Below are positions 45,081 to 53,363 of a DNA stretch of 64,000 nt, piece by piece (positions within the stretch are counted from its first letter, which is position 1; every line of letters starts with the position of its first letter). Source of the DNA: an uncultured Erythrobacter sp. (GTDB lineage: Bacteria; Pseudomonadota; Alphaproteobacteria; Sphingomonadales; Sphingomonadaceae); the NCBI RefSeq assembly GCF_947497915.1, contig NZ_CANMIJ010000001.1, forward strand, positions 1,974,387 to 2,038,386, given 5' to 3'. The notes under the pieces are model-generated. The model was not told the origin of the DNA. It searched no databases and saw nothing but the letters and a program-made list of their open reading frames with translations. The translations under genes were made by a program, and so were the position numbers.

Positions 45081-47138
45081 GTGCAAAGGGGAAGCCGGAT
45101 CGTTTCTGTAACCAAATGCAAGCCGCGCGATGTCACCGCGCCAGCGCCGCCAACTCCGATTCTGGCTATCGGTGTTACCGGCCATCGCAGCTCGCATCCC
45201 TCCTTCCCTTCTGATCCGGCAAAGCTACAGTCCGCGATTGCGGACTTGTTGGTGTCTTTGGAGGCAGCTTTCAGCGAAACCGCTATATTCGGCATCGAAA
45301 CGGACGAGCGTGATTTCCGATTGATTACATTGTTGGCAGACGGAACGGATCACATCGCTGCCCGCACAGCCCTCGATCTGGATTGGTCTGTCGTTGCCCC
45401 GCTTCCTTTTGGACGCAGGCTTAACACCGCAATCAACGCCCAGCCCGAAACATCTGCAGATGCGCGGGCTATCTTAAGCGGCAACGCGCCGAAAGATCCG
45501 GCTGTTGACGCACGTGTGGCGGCTATTGAAGACCTCGCCGATATGGCGAGCGTGTTGGAACTCGCCGAGGATGATGCGCGGGTCAAACCTGCATTCCTTG
45601 CAGCCTGCGACGCAGCCAATGACCCATCTCTAGTGAGTACATTTGTCCATTTGGGCTCTCACAGAGCGGCACTGGCAGGCCGCATTCTGATCGAGCAATC
45701 AGACATATTAATCGCTGTCTGGGACGGCACCGGCACGGCTAATTCTGGCGGCACAGGCCATACCGCCCGCCTTGCGCTGGAAGCGGGTGTACCCGTCATT
45801 TGGGTTGACCCAGCCGAGCCAGATACGTGGTACATTATCACCACGCCAGAGGTCTTGTCCGAACCGACGACAGGCGAGGTTTCAAGCGCAAAAGACACAA
45901 GCGGCATTGCGTCTTTGGTTGCCGGCTGTATCGGCCTGCCTGCGCCCACGGAAACCGGTGCGATGGCTGGTATTGCGGCCATGCAGAAAGGCGTCTGGCA
46001 TGATCGCAGCTCTTTGTTGAGCCATCCCTATCGCCGCATCGAAGCGATTTTTGGAGAGCGCCGGTGGAGCGCCAAATTTGGATCGATCAGGCAGCATTTC
46101 GAGCGCCCTGATGACGTCGCCAACGGAAATGAAAAGGCGATGCTTGATGCGCTGTCATCGCTTGGGCACGCTGACCGTGCGGCCGCGCAAGAGAACTCGT
46201 CAAAACGGTTCGCAGATATTGTCCTGCCGCGCTTTGCGTGGGCGAACGGGATCGCTGCTTGGCTTTCGAACACGTACCGATCCGGCATGGTGATCAACTT
46301 CACCATGGGCGCGCTCGCGATTGTTGCAGGGGTGCTTTACCTTCCGCTGGTCGACACCTCGCAAAAGTGGATTTTCGCAGCGATCGAGTTTGCCTTCCTG
46401 ATTGGGATTTTGCTGAATACCGTCATCGGGCAACGATCGCGCTTGCATGGACGCTGGCTGGAAACCCGGCGTGTCGCCGAGTATCTCCGCCATGCACCGG
46501 CGCTTTACACGCTCGGTATTTCGCGCCCCGGCAGCGCTTGGCCAAAGGTTCTGCGCAGCGTCTGGCCGGAATGGTATGCAAAGATGGTGGTGCGCCAACT
46601 GGGACTGCCGGAAATTCGCATCGACACCGCGTATTTGCGAGACGCCTCAGCTGCGTTGAACGACCATTTCGTGATACCCCAACGCGACTATCACACGGCG
46701 AAAGCAGATAAGCTGCGCCGCGCACATCATTCAATTGAGCGGTTTGCCGAATGGATGTTTGGCCTCGCGGTGATCGTTGTTGCGATATACCTCGCGGCAT
46801 TCGGGGCATCGCAGATGGGCCTGTTTGACGGGGCATTGGTCGAGAAAGGTGCCAAATGGTTCACCGTTATAGCGGTCGCGTTGCCAACGATCAGCGGCGC
46901 TTTCGCAGCAATCGGCTATTTCGGCGATTTTGACAGATTTGCAGATGTTTCGCAGCTGACCAGCGATCGACTGGATGAACTGGCTGGAAGGATCGATCAG
47001 TATAAGAGCCTGCCAGATGAGCGGATGACGTATAGCCAGCTCGCCGATCTGGCGCGCGCCGCGGATGAAACGACCTTTGCCGAAATTCAGGCGTGGCAGG
47101 CCGTGTTCAGCGGCAAGCGAACCACTGTTCCTGCTTGA
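45081..47138 (+). CDS. SLOG-domain protein with SLATT-like membrane region
   Basis: The 685-residue protein starts at a GTG behind AGGGGATCAGG. The N-terminal 260 residues are a Rossmann-like SLOG/LOG-type nucleotide-binding domain: IGVTGHRSSHP, LLADGTDHIAA, VVAPLPFGR, IEQSDILIAVWDG and GGTGHTARLALEAGVPVIWV. The C-terminal half has two pairs of membrane helices (about 415-455 and 555-615), separated by the conserved-looking RLHGRWLETRRVAEYLRH segment. It ends in a helical tail, as in SLATT effectors. In known bacterial conflict systems (for example SLOG-bearing Thoeris ThsA), SLOG domains sense TIR-made nucleotides, and SLATT helices are thought to disrupt membranes. The divergent TIR gene 176 bases away makes such a pair plausible here. 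Confidence 0.75.
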   Translation: MQRGSRIVSVTKCKPRDVTAPAPPTPILAIGVTGHRSSHPSFPSDPAKLQSAIADLLVSLEAAFSETAIFGIETDERDFRLITLLADGTDHIAARTALDLDWSVVAPLPFGRRLNTAINAQPETSADARAILSGNAPKDPAVDARVAAIEDLADMASVLELAEDDARVKPAFLAACDAANDPSLVSTFVHLGSHRAALAGRILIEQSDILIAVWDGTGTANSGGTGHTARLALEAGVPVIWVDPAEPDTWYIITTPEVLSEPTTGEVSSAKDTSGIASLVAGCIGLPAPTETGAMAGIAAMQKGVWHDRSSLLSHPYRRIEAIFGERRWSAKFGSIRQHFERPDDVANGNEKAMLDALSSLGHADRAAAQENSSKRFADIVLPRFAWANGIAAWLSNTYRSGMVINFTMGALAIVAGVLYLPLVDTSQKWIFAAIEFAFLIGILLNTVIGQRSRLHGRWLETRRVAEYLRHAPALYTLGISRPGSAWPKVLRSVWPEWYAKMVVRQLGLPEIRIDTAYLRDASAALNDHFVIPQRDYHTAKADKLRRAHHSIERFAEWMFGLAVIVVAIYLAAFGASQMGLFDGALVEKGAKWFTVIAVALPTISGAFAAIGYFGDFDRFADVSQLTSDRLDELAGRIDQYKSLPDERMTYSQLADLARAADETTFAEIQAWQAVFSGKRTTVPA

Positions 47139-47204
47139 CGGCTAAATCACACGCGAGGCAGGATTGTTGCGCAACCGGCCGATGCAAGCCAAAGAAAGCC
47201 TTCA

Positions 47205-47831
47205 ATGAGCGACATCGATGACAATTACGCCAAAGCTTACGGGCAAAAGGCAGGCTTTGGATTAAAGCCCGCGCTCATCATGGTCGATTTTGTCGAAGGC
47301 TATTTTGACCCCGAATGTGATCTCTACGCCGATCCAGCCGATGCCTTGGCAAGCGCCCTGCGCGTACGCGAAGCAGCCCACAAAGCCGGTATTCCTGTCA
47401 TCCTTACCAACGTTGTCTACCACCCTTCCGCCATGGATGGTGGCCGGTTTTACGACAAAGCAAAGCCGCTCCGCTACTTCCTTGAAGGCAGCCCGATGGG
47501 TGAGTGGCCCAAAGGTCTTGAGCCGAAAGCTTCTGAGCTTATTATCTCTAAACAATATCCCAGCGCATTTTTCGGGACATCGCTTGCCTCGACTTTGACC
47601 AGCCTCGGTGTCGACAATGTGATCCTAACCGGTTTGACAACAAGCGGCTGCATCCGCGCCTCCTGCGTCGACTCTATGTCGCACGGTTTTATTACGACTG
47701 TTGTGCGTGAGGCGGTGGGTGACAGACACGTAGCCCCGCATGAAGCAAATTTGTTCGACATGAATGCGAAATATGCCGATGTCGTAAGCGAAGCAGAGAT
47801 CGCCGCGCATCTGGAAACGCTTCACCTGTGA
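47205..47831 (+). CDS. Isochorismatase-family cysteine amidohydrolase
   Basis: The 208-residue cytoplasmic protein has the cysteine hydrolase triad Asp28 (IMVDFVEGY), Lys116 (SKQYPSAFFGT) and Cys149 (TTSGCIRAS), with the usual Gly-Leu-Thr-Thr lead-in. It most resembles N-carbamoylsarcosine amidase and maleamate amidohydrolase relatives. The PncA metal-binding D-x-H-x2-H motif is absent, so nicotinamidase is unlikely despite the nearby TIR gene. It lies 67 bases after the SLOG gene and could be cotranscribed, but the functional link is unclear. The substrate is probably a small N-carbamoyl or dicarboxylic amide. Confidence 0.82.
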   Translation: MSDIDDNYAKAYGQKAGFGLKPALIMVDFVEGYFDPECDLYADPADALASALRVREAAHKAGIPVILTNVVYHPSAMDGGRFYDKAKPLRYFLEGSPMGEWPKGLEPKASELIISKQYPSAFFGTSLASTLTSLGVDNVILTGLTTSGCIRASCVDSMSHGFITTVVREAVGDRHVAPHEANLFDMNAKYADVVSEAEIAAHLETLHL

Positions 47832-47927
47832 GAGATTTCCTGCGTTTCAATCCTAATAACACCCAGCCTTGAAACGCGTACCCACGTAGATCTGACACCG
47901 ACTATGTCCGGTGTTCGTTTATCGAGA

Positions 47928-47956
47928 TGGTGAATTTGGGTTAACTTTGTTCACCA
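47928..47956. promoter_or_regulatory. Inverted repeat with central TTAAC upstream of the LapG-like gene
   Basis: TGGTGAA (47928-47934) and TTCACCA (47950-47956) are perfect inverted copies around GGGTTAACTTTG. They lie 37 bases before the ATG of the protease gene. The repeat may be an operator, and the TTAAC core recalls CtrA sites. The regulator is unknown. Confidence 0.35.
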
Positions 47957-47992
47957 ACCTCATTTTATGAGTGCCCATGCAATTCGGCATTC

Positions 47993-48931
47993 ATGGAATT
48001 GCAGAACCTCTCTTTATGCACCCTTCGTGCAATGGCGATGGCTGTGCCGCTCTCTTTCGCGAGCGGTGCATCGGCCGCGTCTGACTCTGCGCCGCTTGGG
48101 TTCATCACCAATCAGATTGTCGTTTCTGCTCCGATCGTCGCGCTATGCGATGTCTCGAAGCCATTGCGCCCTGCTGCTGCGGTGCCTGCATATAGAATTG
48201 CGCAGTCATCCAAGAATTCAGCGATACTTGGCGGTGAGATGAGCGCGCTTGAACGGATCAAGCTCAAGCAATCACAGTCGGCTCAAACACTCGCGATGGC
48301 CGTACCTCCCAGTCGGCCGGAACCAGCGGCCAATGGTATTCGCAGCGCCGCCAATGTCTGCGCAAAGCCAAACAGAGCGATGTCCTCAGCGTCTCCAATT
48401 ACGAGCGTGAGCAAAGGTTCGAGCAACGATTACCTCGCCTCGAAAAGGGTCAGGATCGGCAAGACCAGTTTTGACAGAGACTGGCGCAGAGTAAGCCGCC
48501 AGTCGAAAACCGGGATTGCAGAACAGTTGTTTGGCAACGAGACGAACACGTCTCTCGCAACCCTCAAAACTGTCAATCAATGGGTCAATCGCGAAATCCG
48601 CTACGTCGAAGACCGCGAACTCTTTGGCAGAGCCGATTATTGGGCTGGCGCTGGGATGACTGTCGCCATTCGTAAGGGTGATTGCGAAGATATCGCCCTA
48701 ACAAAGATGCAAATCCTTGCAGATGCAGGCTTTGACCGCAGCGACATGTTCCTCACGATTGCCAGAGACACGGTGCGCCGCGCCGATCACGCTTTGCTGG
48801 TTGTGAGAATTGATGGTCGTTATCTCGTTCTCGATAACACCACGGATGCGTTGTTGGACGGTGCATATTCGCATGACTATGCGCCGGTGCTAAGCTTTAG
48901 CTCCAACAACAAATGGGTCCACGGTTACTAA
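47993..48931 (+). CDS. LapG-like periplasmic cysteine protease (BTLCP family)
   Basis: The 312-residue protein has an export signal (about 1-29). A variable region comes first, then a transglutaminase-like core (about 155-312) with Cys231 (RKGDCEDIALTK), His266 (ADHALLVV) and Asp281 (VLDNTTDA). Asp230 and Glu232 flank the Cys exactly as the calcium-binding residues do in LapG. LapG cuts the N-terminal retention module of LapA/BapA-type adhesins at a (T/A)AAG site and is held off by the c-di-GMP receptor LapD. The gene converges on an operon for a giant type I secreted adhesin, which supports the same job. No LapD gene is seen in this window. The 125-residue N-terminal extension rich in Ser/Ala is longer than usual. 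Confidence 0.82.
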   Translation: MELQNLSLCTLRAMAMAVPLSFASGASAASDSAPLGFITNQIVVSAPIVALCDVSKPLRPAAAVPAYRIAQSSKNSAILGGEMSALERIKLKQSQSAQTLAMAVPPSRPEPAANGIRSAANVCAKPNRAMSSASPITSVSKGSSNDYLASKRVRIGKTSFDRDWRRVSRQSKTGIAEQLFGNETNTSLATLKTVNQWVNREIRYVEDRELFGRADYWAGAGMTVAIRKGDCEDIALTKMQILADAGFDRSDMFLTIARDTVRRADHALLVVRIDGRYLVLDNTTDALLDGAYSHDYAPVLSFSSNNKWVHGY

Positions 48932-48940
48932 TCGAACCGA

Positions 48941-50206
48941 TTACCGCTCTGTCAAAGCGCGGTCGAATGCCTTGGAAACAGGCTTGAGCAAATAGCTCAA
49001 GATCGTCCTGCGGCCTGTCAAAATTTCAACATCGCAGATCATACCCGGCACAATGGGAAGCAGTTGACCGGCGCGCTCAATCGCTGCGCGATCGGTCTCT
49101 ACCAACACAGTGTAGTACGCTTCACGCTCAACTTCATCGAAGATGCTGTCCGCTGAAATCTGCTGAACGACCCCGTCGAGACCGCCGTAAATCGAAAAAT
49201 CGTAAGCCGTGACTTTCACAATGGCTCTGTCGCCGACCTTGATAAAGGCGATGTCACTTGGCGCGACGCGCGCTTCAACCAACAGTTTATCACCCACCGG
49301 CACAATCTGCATGATTTTCTCGCCAGCGTTTACAAATCCGCCTTCGGTTGTGATTTGCACATCGTTGACAATGCCATTGGCCGGGGCGCGCAATTCATTA
49401 CGCTGCTGCCGTGCCTCCGCACCGCGGATGGTTTCTTCATTCACAGCGATGCGGGTTGTCACCTCGCTGCGTTCGTTCAAGGCCTGCTGCCTAAAGTCGA
49501 GCCGCGCGGAATTCAGGTCCGCTTGCGCTTGCCGGATCGAAGCCGCCGCGCGGCCACTTGCTTGTTGAGCGGCCGAAAGACGGCCCTGTAAATCGGTAAC
49601 CTCGCGCTGCGCAGACAACAGCTCGGTCCGGGGCACAATGCCTTTACCAGCCAGAGGTTCGAGCATTGCAACTTCTTCACGAGCGAGGCTGACGCTTTGA
49701 CGCAAGGATGCGACGGTTGCCTCTGCTTCACGCAAGTCCCGGCGACGCTGATCAACCGCAGCTGAAAGCGAGCGCTGGCGTGCATTTGCAGCGGCGGCGC
49801 GCGCTTGCTGCAATTGTCGTTCGTCGTTGCACAGGGTGCCTTCCGCGCAGCCCAGCGACGATCCTGTCGCTTCCTGTGCCAGTCGGTCTGCGCGCACTGC
49901 AAGACGCTGGTTTTCGGTTTGAAGTTGGCCAAGCTCAGATGCAGATTGCGCATCATCCAAACGCACCAGCAGCTGCCCTTTTTTGACGGCTTGCCCGCCG
50001 CGGACGAGAATTTCTTCGATCACGGCAGGTTCTGACGGCTGCACCAATTGCGCCTTGCTAGACGGGATAACGCGGCCTGTGCCGCGCGTGATGCTGTCCA
50101 CTTGAGCAAATGCGGCCCAAATCAGCAGCACGGTTAGCCCGATAGCGGAGACAATGATCAACCGGCGCGGCGCATCAAGGCTGGCCCATTTGGAGGCAAC
50201 GCTCAT
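48941..50206 (-). CDS. HlyD-family membrane fusion protein of a type I secretion system
   Basis: The 421-residue protein has a short cytoplasmic N-terminus and one membrane helix (about 17-35). A lipoyl-like half (VIEEILVRGGQAVKKGQLLVRLDD) precedes a long coiled coil (about 90-255), whose heptads contain one CAEGTLC pair that may form a disulfide loop. Then come the second lipoyl half (NELRAPANGIVNDVQI) and the beta-barrel domain (YDFSIYGGLDGVVQQIS). This is the HlyD/LapC layout, which links the inner-membrane ABC exporter to TolC. Its start overlaps the stop of the hydrolase gene by four bases. It is the last gene of the adhesin secretion operon. Confidence 0.92.
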   Translation of the reverse strand: MSVASKWASLDAPRRLIIVSAIGLTVLLIWAAFAQVDSITRGTGRVIPSSKAQLVQPSEPAVIEEILVRGGQAVKKGQLLVRLDDAQSASELGQLQTENQRLAVRADRLAQEATGSSLGCAEGTLCNDERQLQQARAAAANARQRSLSAAVDQRRRDLREAEATVASLRQSVSLAREEVAMLEPLAGKGIVPRTELLSAQREVTDLQGRLSAAQQASGRAAASIRQAQADLNSARLDFRQQALNERSEVTTRIAVNEETIRGAEARQQRNELRAPANGIVNDVQITTEGGFVNAGEKIMQIVPVGDKLLVEARVAPSDIAFIKVGDRAIVKVTAYDFSIYGGLDGVVQQISADSIFDEVEREAYYTVLVETDRAAIERAGQLLPIVPGMICDVEILTGRRTILSYLLKPVSKAFDRALTER

Positions 50207-51195
50207 TGGCTGGCCTCTTCTTTGGGCGTTTCATCTGATGTTTGCGCCTCAAGCGTCGCTTTGTAGCTGCTCTCTGATGCAACGGGGTCAGGTATCGAAA
50301 GTCGCCATTGCTTGGTTGTGTCTATACGCCCCCCGACATCGGTATCCGCATGTCGATCGGTGGTATCCCGCGTGACAGAAAGGCCAGGCACAAATGCCTC
50401 TTCTTCGAGGTTGGCAACAGGCGCATCGTCAAACGCCGCATTGAAACGTTGCCAATTGATATCTGGAATGCGTTCGGACTGGGCCCAGCGTGCTGCGAAG
50501 GCGCTCGGCCGTCCAGCACGTCCGGGAAAGCGATAGAAAATGTGTGTGCCGATCACTTCGATTTTTGAAAGTGTGTAAGCCCATTTGGGCACGACATAAT
50601 CAGCATGGTAATGGGTCGCCGTGCCGACTGCCGCCATTTGACTGCCAGAAAGCGCAGCGCGGGCAACCTGTTCGGATTCGCTCCATTGCCTGCGCAAAGG
50701 CTCCCGCAGCAGCGCGCCATCACAGGTGAAGCTAAACTGGCAAACGCGGGCATTCACGCCCTGGTACACAACTCCGCACACGCTATTTGGATAGGCTGGA
50801 TGGCGCATACGGTTCAGCACGACCTGCGCGACGGCTCTTTTGCCATCATTCGATTCATTGGCGGCCTCGTAATAGACCGCCTGAGTGAGGCATTTCATCG
50901 CTGTCGAATGCTTGGCCGAACCGAGCTTAATCGGGGCATATGCGGAAAGCGCCAACGGCGTTCCACCGGATACCGGGATGAGCAAGTTTCGCGACTGTGC
51001 ATCGCCGCCTGCCAGCAAAAGCTCTTGCTCAACGCCGGTCGACATCTTAGCCAGCGATCCGCCAACATCTTTGCTGATCTGCTTTTCGGTGATCGGCTGT
51101 TCGGCAAGCTCAATCGGCAGGCTGGGCGATGCAGCGAAAATCGCAGCAACAGCCAGACATGCAGTTCTTCCCGCAAGATTGAGCAAACCGATCAT
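50203..51195 (-). CDS. SleB-like cell wall hydrolase inside the type I secretion operon
   Basis: The 330-residue protein has a signal-like N-terminus (about 1-27). Residues about 98-225 match the SleB/CwlJ hydrolase family: CLTQAVYYEAANESNDGKRAVAQVVLNR with the catalytic Glu in YEAANE, HPAYPNSVCGVVYQG, CQFSFTCDG and HYHADYVVPKW. Family members cut peptidoglycan, as in spore cortex lysis; in alphaproteobacteria they are general wall remodelling enzymes. The C-terminal 90 residues are Asp/Thr-rich and unassigned. It overlaps both the ABC gene and the HlyD gene by ATGA junctions, so it is made with the secretion machine. It may open the wall for assembly of the trans-envelope channel. Confidence 0.85.
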   Translation of the reverse strand: MIGLLNLAGRTACLAVAAIFAASPSLPIELAEQPITEKQISKDVGGSLAKMSTGVEQELLLAGGDAQSRNLLIPVSGGTPLALSAYAPIKLGSAKHSTAMKCLTQAVYYEAANESNDGKRAVAQVVLNRMRHPAYPNSVCGVVYQGVNARVCQFSFTCDGALLREPLRRQWSESEQVARAALSGSQMAAVGTATHYHADYVVPKWAYTLSKIEVIGTHIFYRFPGRAGRPSAFAARWAQSERIPDINWQRFNAAFDDAPVANLEEEAFVPGLSVTRDTTDRHADTDVGGRIDTTKQWRLSIPDPVASESSYKATLEAQTSDETPKEEASQ

Positions 51196-53330
51196 CGTGT
51201 CAGACCTTCCAGTCCAGTGCCGGCGGATTGGATCACATCTTTGATCGGCCCGTCAGCGGCAATGCGTCCATTGCTGAAAACTATAATCCGATCACATAGC
51301 GAAAACAGCGCAGGCCGGTGGCTTGCAATCACCAATGTCTGATTTTCGGACAAGTTGGAGCGTAAACTTTCAACAAACTGCTTTTCGGTTTGGCTGTCCA
51401 TCGCACCCGTAGGCTCGTCCAGAAACAGCAATTGGGACGGCGTCACCATTGCCCTTGCAAGGGCGAGGAACGAACGCTGTCCGCCGGATAGACGGCGGCC
51501 GCCTTCGCCAACCATCCTGTCAAACCCGCCGCCTTCATGCGCCAGGAACTGGTCTGCGCCTGTTTCCCGCAGCGCTGCAAGGATTCTGTCATCGGTCGCT
51601 TCGCGCCGGCCAAGAGCCATATTGTCGCGGATAGAGCCCGAAAACAGATCAGCATCCTGACCTACATAACGCAGGTCATTCCTAACCTGATCGGGGCGGT
51701 ATTGGGTGGAATCGAGGCCGTTCACCAGTACCGTGCCTTCGCTCGGCTCATAAAGACCGCACAGAACACGGCCAAAGGTCGATTTGCCTGATGCGACGCG
51801 GCCTACCACGGCAATCCGCTCGCCAGGCTTTATTTCGAGGTTGATCCCCTCAAGAGCCGGTTGGCTGCTCTCTGGGTAGGAGAACCGCACATCCTTGAAC
51901 TCGATAACTGGCTTTTGGATGCCCGAAGGAGCCAAAGTCCCACCTTTCTGGCGCTCATCGCTGGCATCAAACAGGCGTTCGATACTTCCCAGCATTTCAG
52001 TCGCCTGACGTCCGCGCGTCAGCAGAAACGCGATCTGCCCTGCTGGAGCGAGTGAGCGAGATGCGAGCATAACAATCGCGATGATTGCGCCCATCGAAAT
52101 CGCGCCAGCGGCAAAGAGGTAATAACCCCCAATAATCAGCGATACCGTCGAGAGCTGCTGAAACGTTTGAGCAAGGCCGACGGCGACCGAGTTGATATTC
52201 CGCAGTTTCTCCTGCGAATTCGCACCCGCATCGGCCAGCCTGTACCACCGGCCAATTGCACCGCCTTCGCCGCCCATGCTTTTCAGTGTTTCAATGCCAG
52301 CGAGGGATTCGACCAACAGTGTTTGCTGCAAACCATAGTCAGCCTGCGCATCCTGCGCTGCCTCAGTAACGCGGCGTTGCAGGATGAAACCCGCAATCAT
52401 CATGGCGATGATTATCGTTAGTGGAATAAGCGCGAGCCAACCGCCGATGATCGCGATCACGCCGATGAATACGAACAAAAACAGAAGGTCGATCAAAAGG
52501 ATCACTGTGGTCGACGCGAAGAAATCGCGAACGATTGCGTATTCGGAAACTCTGGCGGCGAGCGCACCGGTATGCCCCTGACGCTCCTGAAGAGGTGTGG
52601 CCAAAAGACGGCCGAAAATCTTCTGCGAAAGCTTTAAGTCAAGGCGGCGCGAAATCTGATCAAGCACAGCTGTGCGGCCGCGCCGCAATGCAAATTCAAG
52701 CGCGAAGACAAGAAGCACGCCAAAGCCCAAGACCCACAGAGTTTCTGTGGCCCGGTTGGGGATGACCCGGTCATAGACATTCATTGTGAACAGCGGCAGC
52801 GCCACTGCAAGCATGTTAATGAGCAGCGATGCGAGGATCACCGGCCAGAATGAACTGCGCTCTCTGCGAAGTTCGCTCCAAAACCAATGCCCGCGTGCTT
52901 TCGAATGCCACGGTGCCTCGCCCTCACGTTGCAGATCGGGATTGCTGAAAACCGAATGCAAACGGCCCGCAAAATCGTCTGCTAGATCGCGGTGCGGGGT
53001 CCATTGCTCTTCATCAAGCTCCGGATCCCAGACCAGCAAATCACCTTCATTTGCCTCTAAGACGATCACAAACCGCGCATCGGACAGCTCGACCAAAGCC
53101 GGATAAGTGCCGGCCGAGACCGGCAATTTCTTGTTGCCACTTGCCTCGAAATTCAAACCTGCCAGTTCCAGCGCGGTTGGCGCCTGATGCCATGGCAGCC
53201 GCCCGTCCTCAGCCTTTGGCAACTGCGCCAACGCCATGGGTGAAAGAGGCGCCGCAAGACGCGATGCAAGCTCTTTCACACAAAGCGCAAGACTATCTGC
53301 CCGCGCATGCGGCGTTGGTTCGTCAGTCAT
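51192..53330 (-). CDS. Type I secretion ABC transporter with degenerate C39-like domain (LapB-like)
   Basis: The 712-residue protein has an N-terminal C39-like domain (about 1-140) lacking the catalytic Cys in the usual Gln-x-Asp-Cys context, as in HlyB/LapB, where it holds the substrate rather than cutting it. Six membrane helices fall between about 160 and 445. The ATPase (about 475-700) has Walker A GRVASGKST, signature LSGGQRS, Walker B LLFLDEPTG and switch His (ASHRP). It energises export of the giant adhesin through HlyD and TolC partners encoded beside it. It is coupled to the hydrolase gene and lies 33 bases after tolC. Confidence 0.93.
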   Translation of the reverse strand: MTDEPTPHARADSLALCVKELASRLAAPLSPMALAQLPKAEDGRLPWHQAPTALELAGLNFEASGNKKLPVSAGTYPALVELSDARFVIVLEANEGDLLVWDPELDEEQWTPHRDLADDFAGRLHSVFSNPDLQREGEAPWHSKARGHWFWSELRRERSSFWPVILASLLINMLAVALPLFTMNVYDRVIPNRATETLWVLGFGVLLVFALEFALRRGRTAVLDQISRRLDLKLSQKIFGRLLATPLQERQGHTGALAARVSEYAIVRDFFASTTVILLIDLLFLFVFIGVIAIIGGWLALIPLTIIIAMMIAGFILQRRVTEAAQDAQADYGLQQTLLVESLAGIETLKSMGGEGGAIGRWYRLADAGANSQEKLRNINSVAVGLAQTFQQLSTVSLIIGGYYLFAAGAISMGAIIAIVMLASRSLAPAGQIAFLLTRGRQATEMLGSIERLFDASDERQKGGTLAPSGIQKPVIEFKDVRFSYPESSQPALEGINLEIKPGERIAVVGRVASGKSTFGRVLCGLYEPSEGTVLVNGLDSTQYRPDQVRNDLRYVGQDADLFSGSIRDNMALGRREATDDRILAALRETGADQFLAHEGGGFDRMVGEGGRRLSGGQRSFLALARAMVTPSQLLFLDEPTGAMDSQTEKQFVESLRSNLSENQTLVIASHRPALFSLCDRIIVFSNGRIAADGPIKDVIQSAGTGLEGLTR

Positions 53331-53363
53331 TTACATATCCGGTCAGGTTGCGACCCGCCATCC

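Noticed and set aside
47205..47831. Nicotinamidase acting downstream of a TIR NADase
   Set aside because: The metal-binding D-x-H-x2-H motif of PncA is missing, and the residues around the triad fit carbamoylsarcosine or maleamate amidases better.
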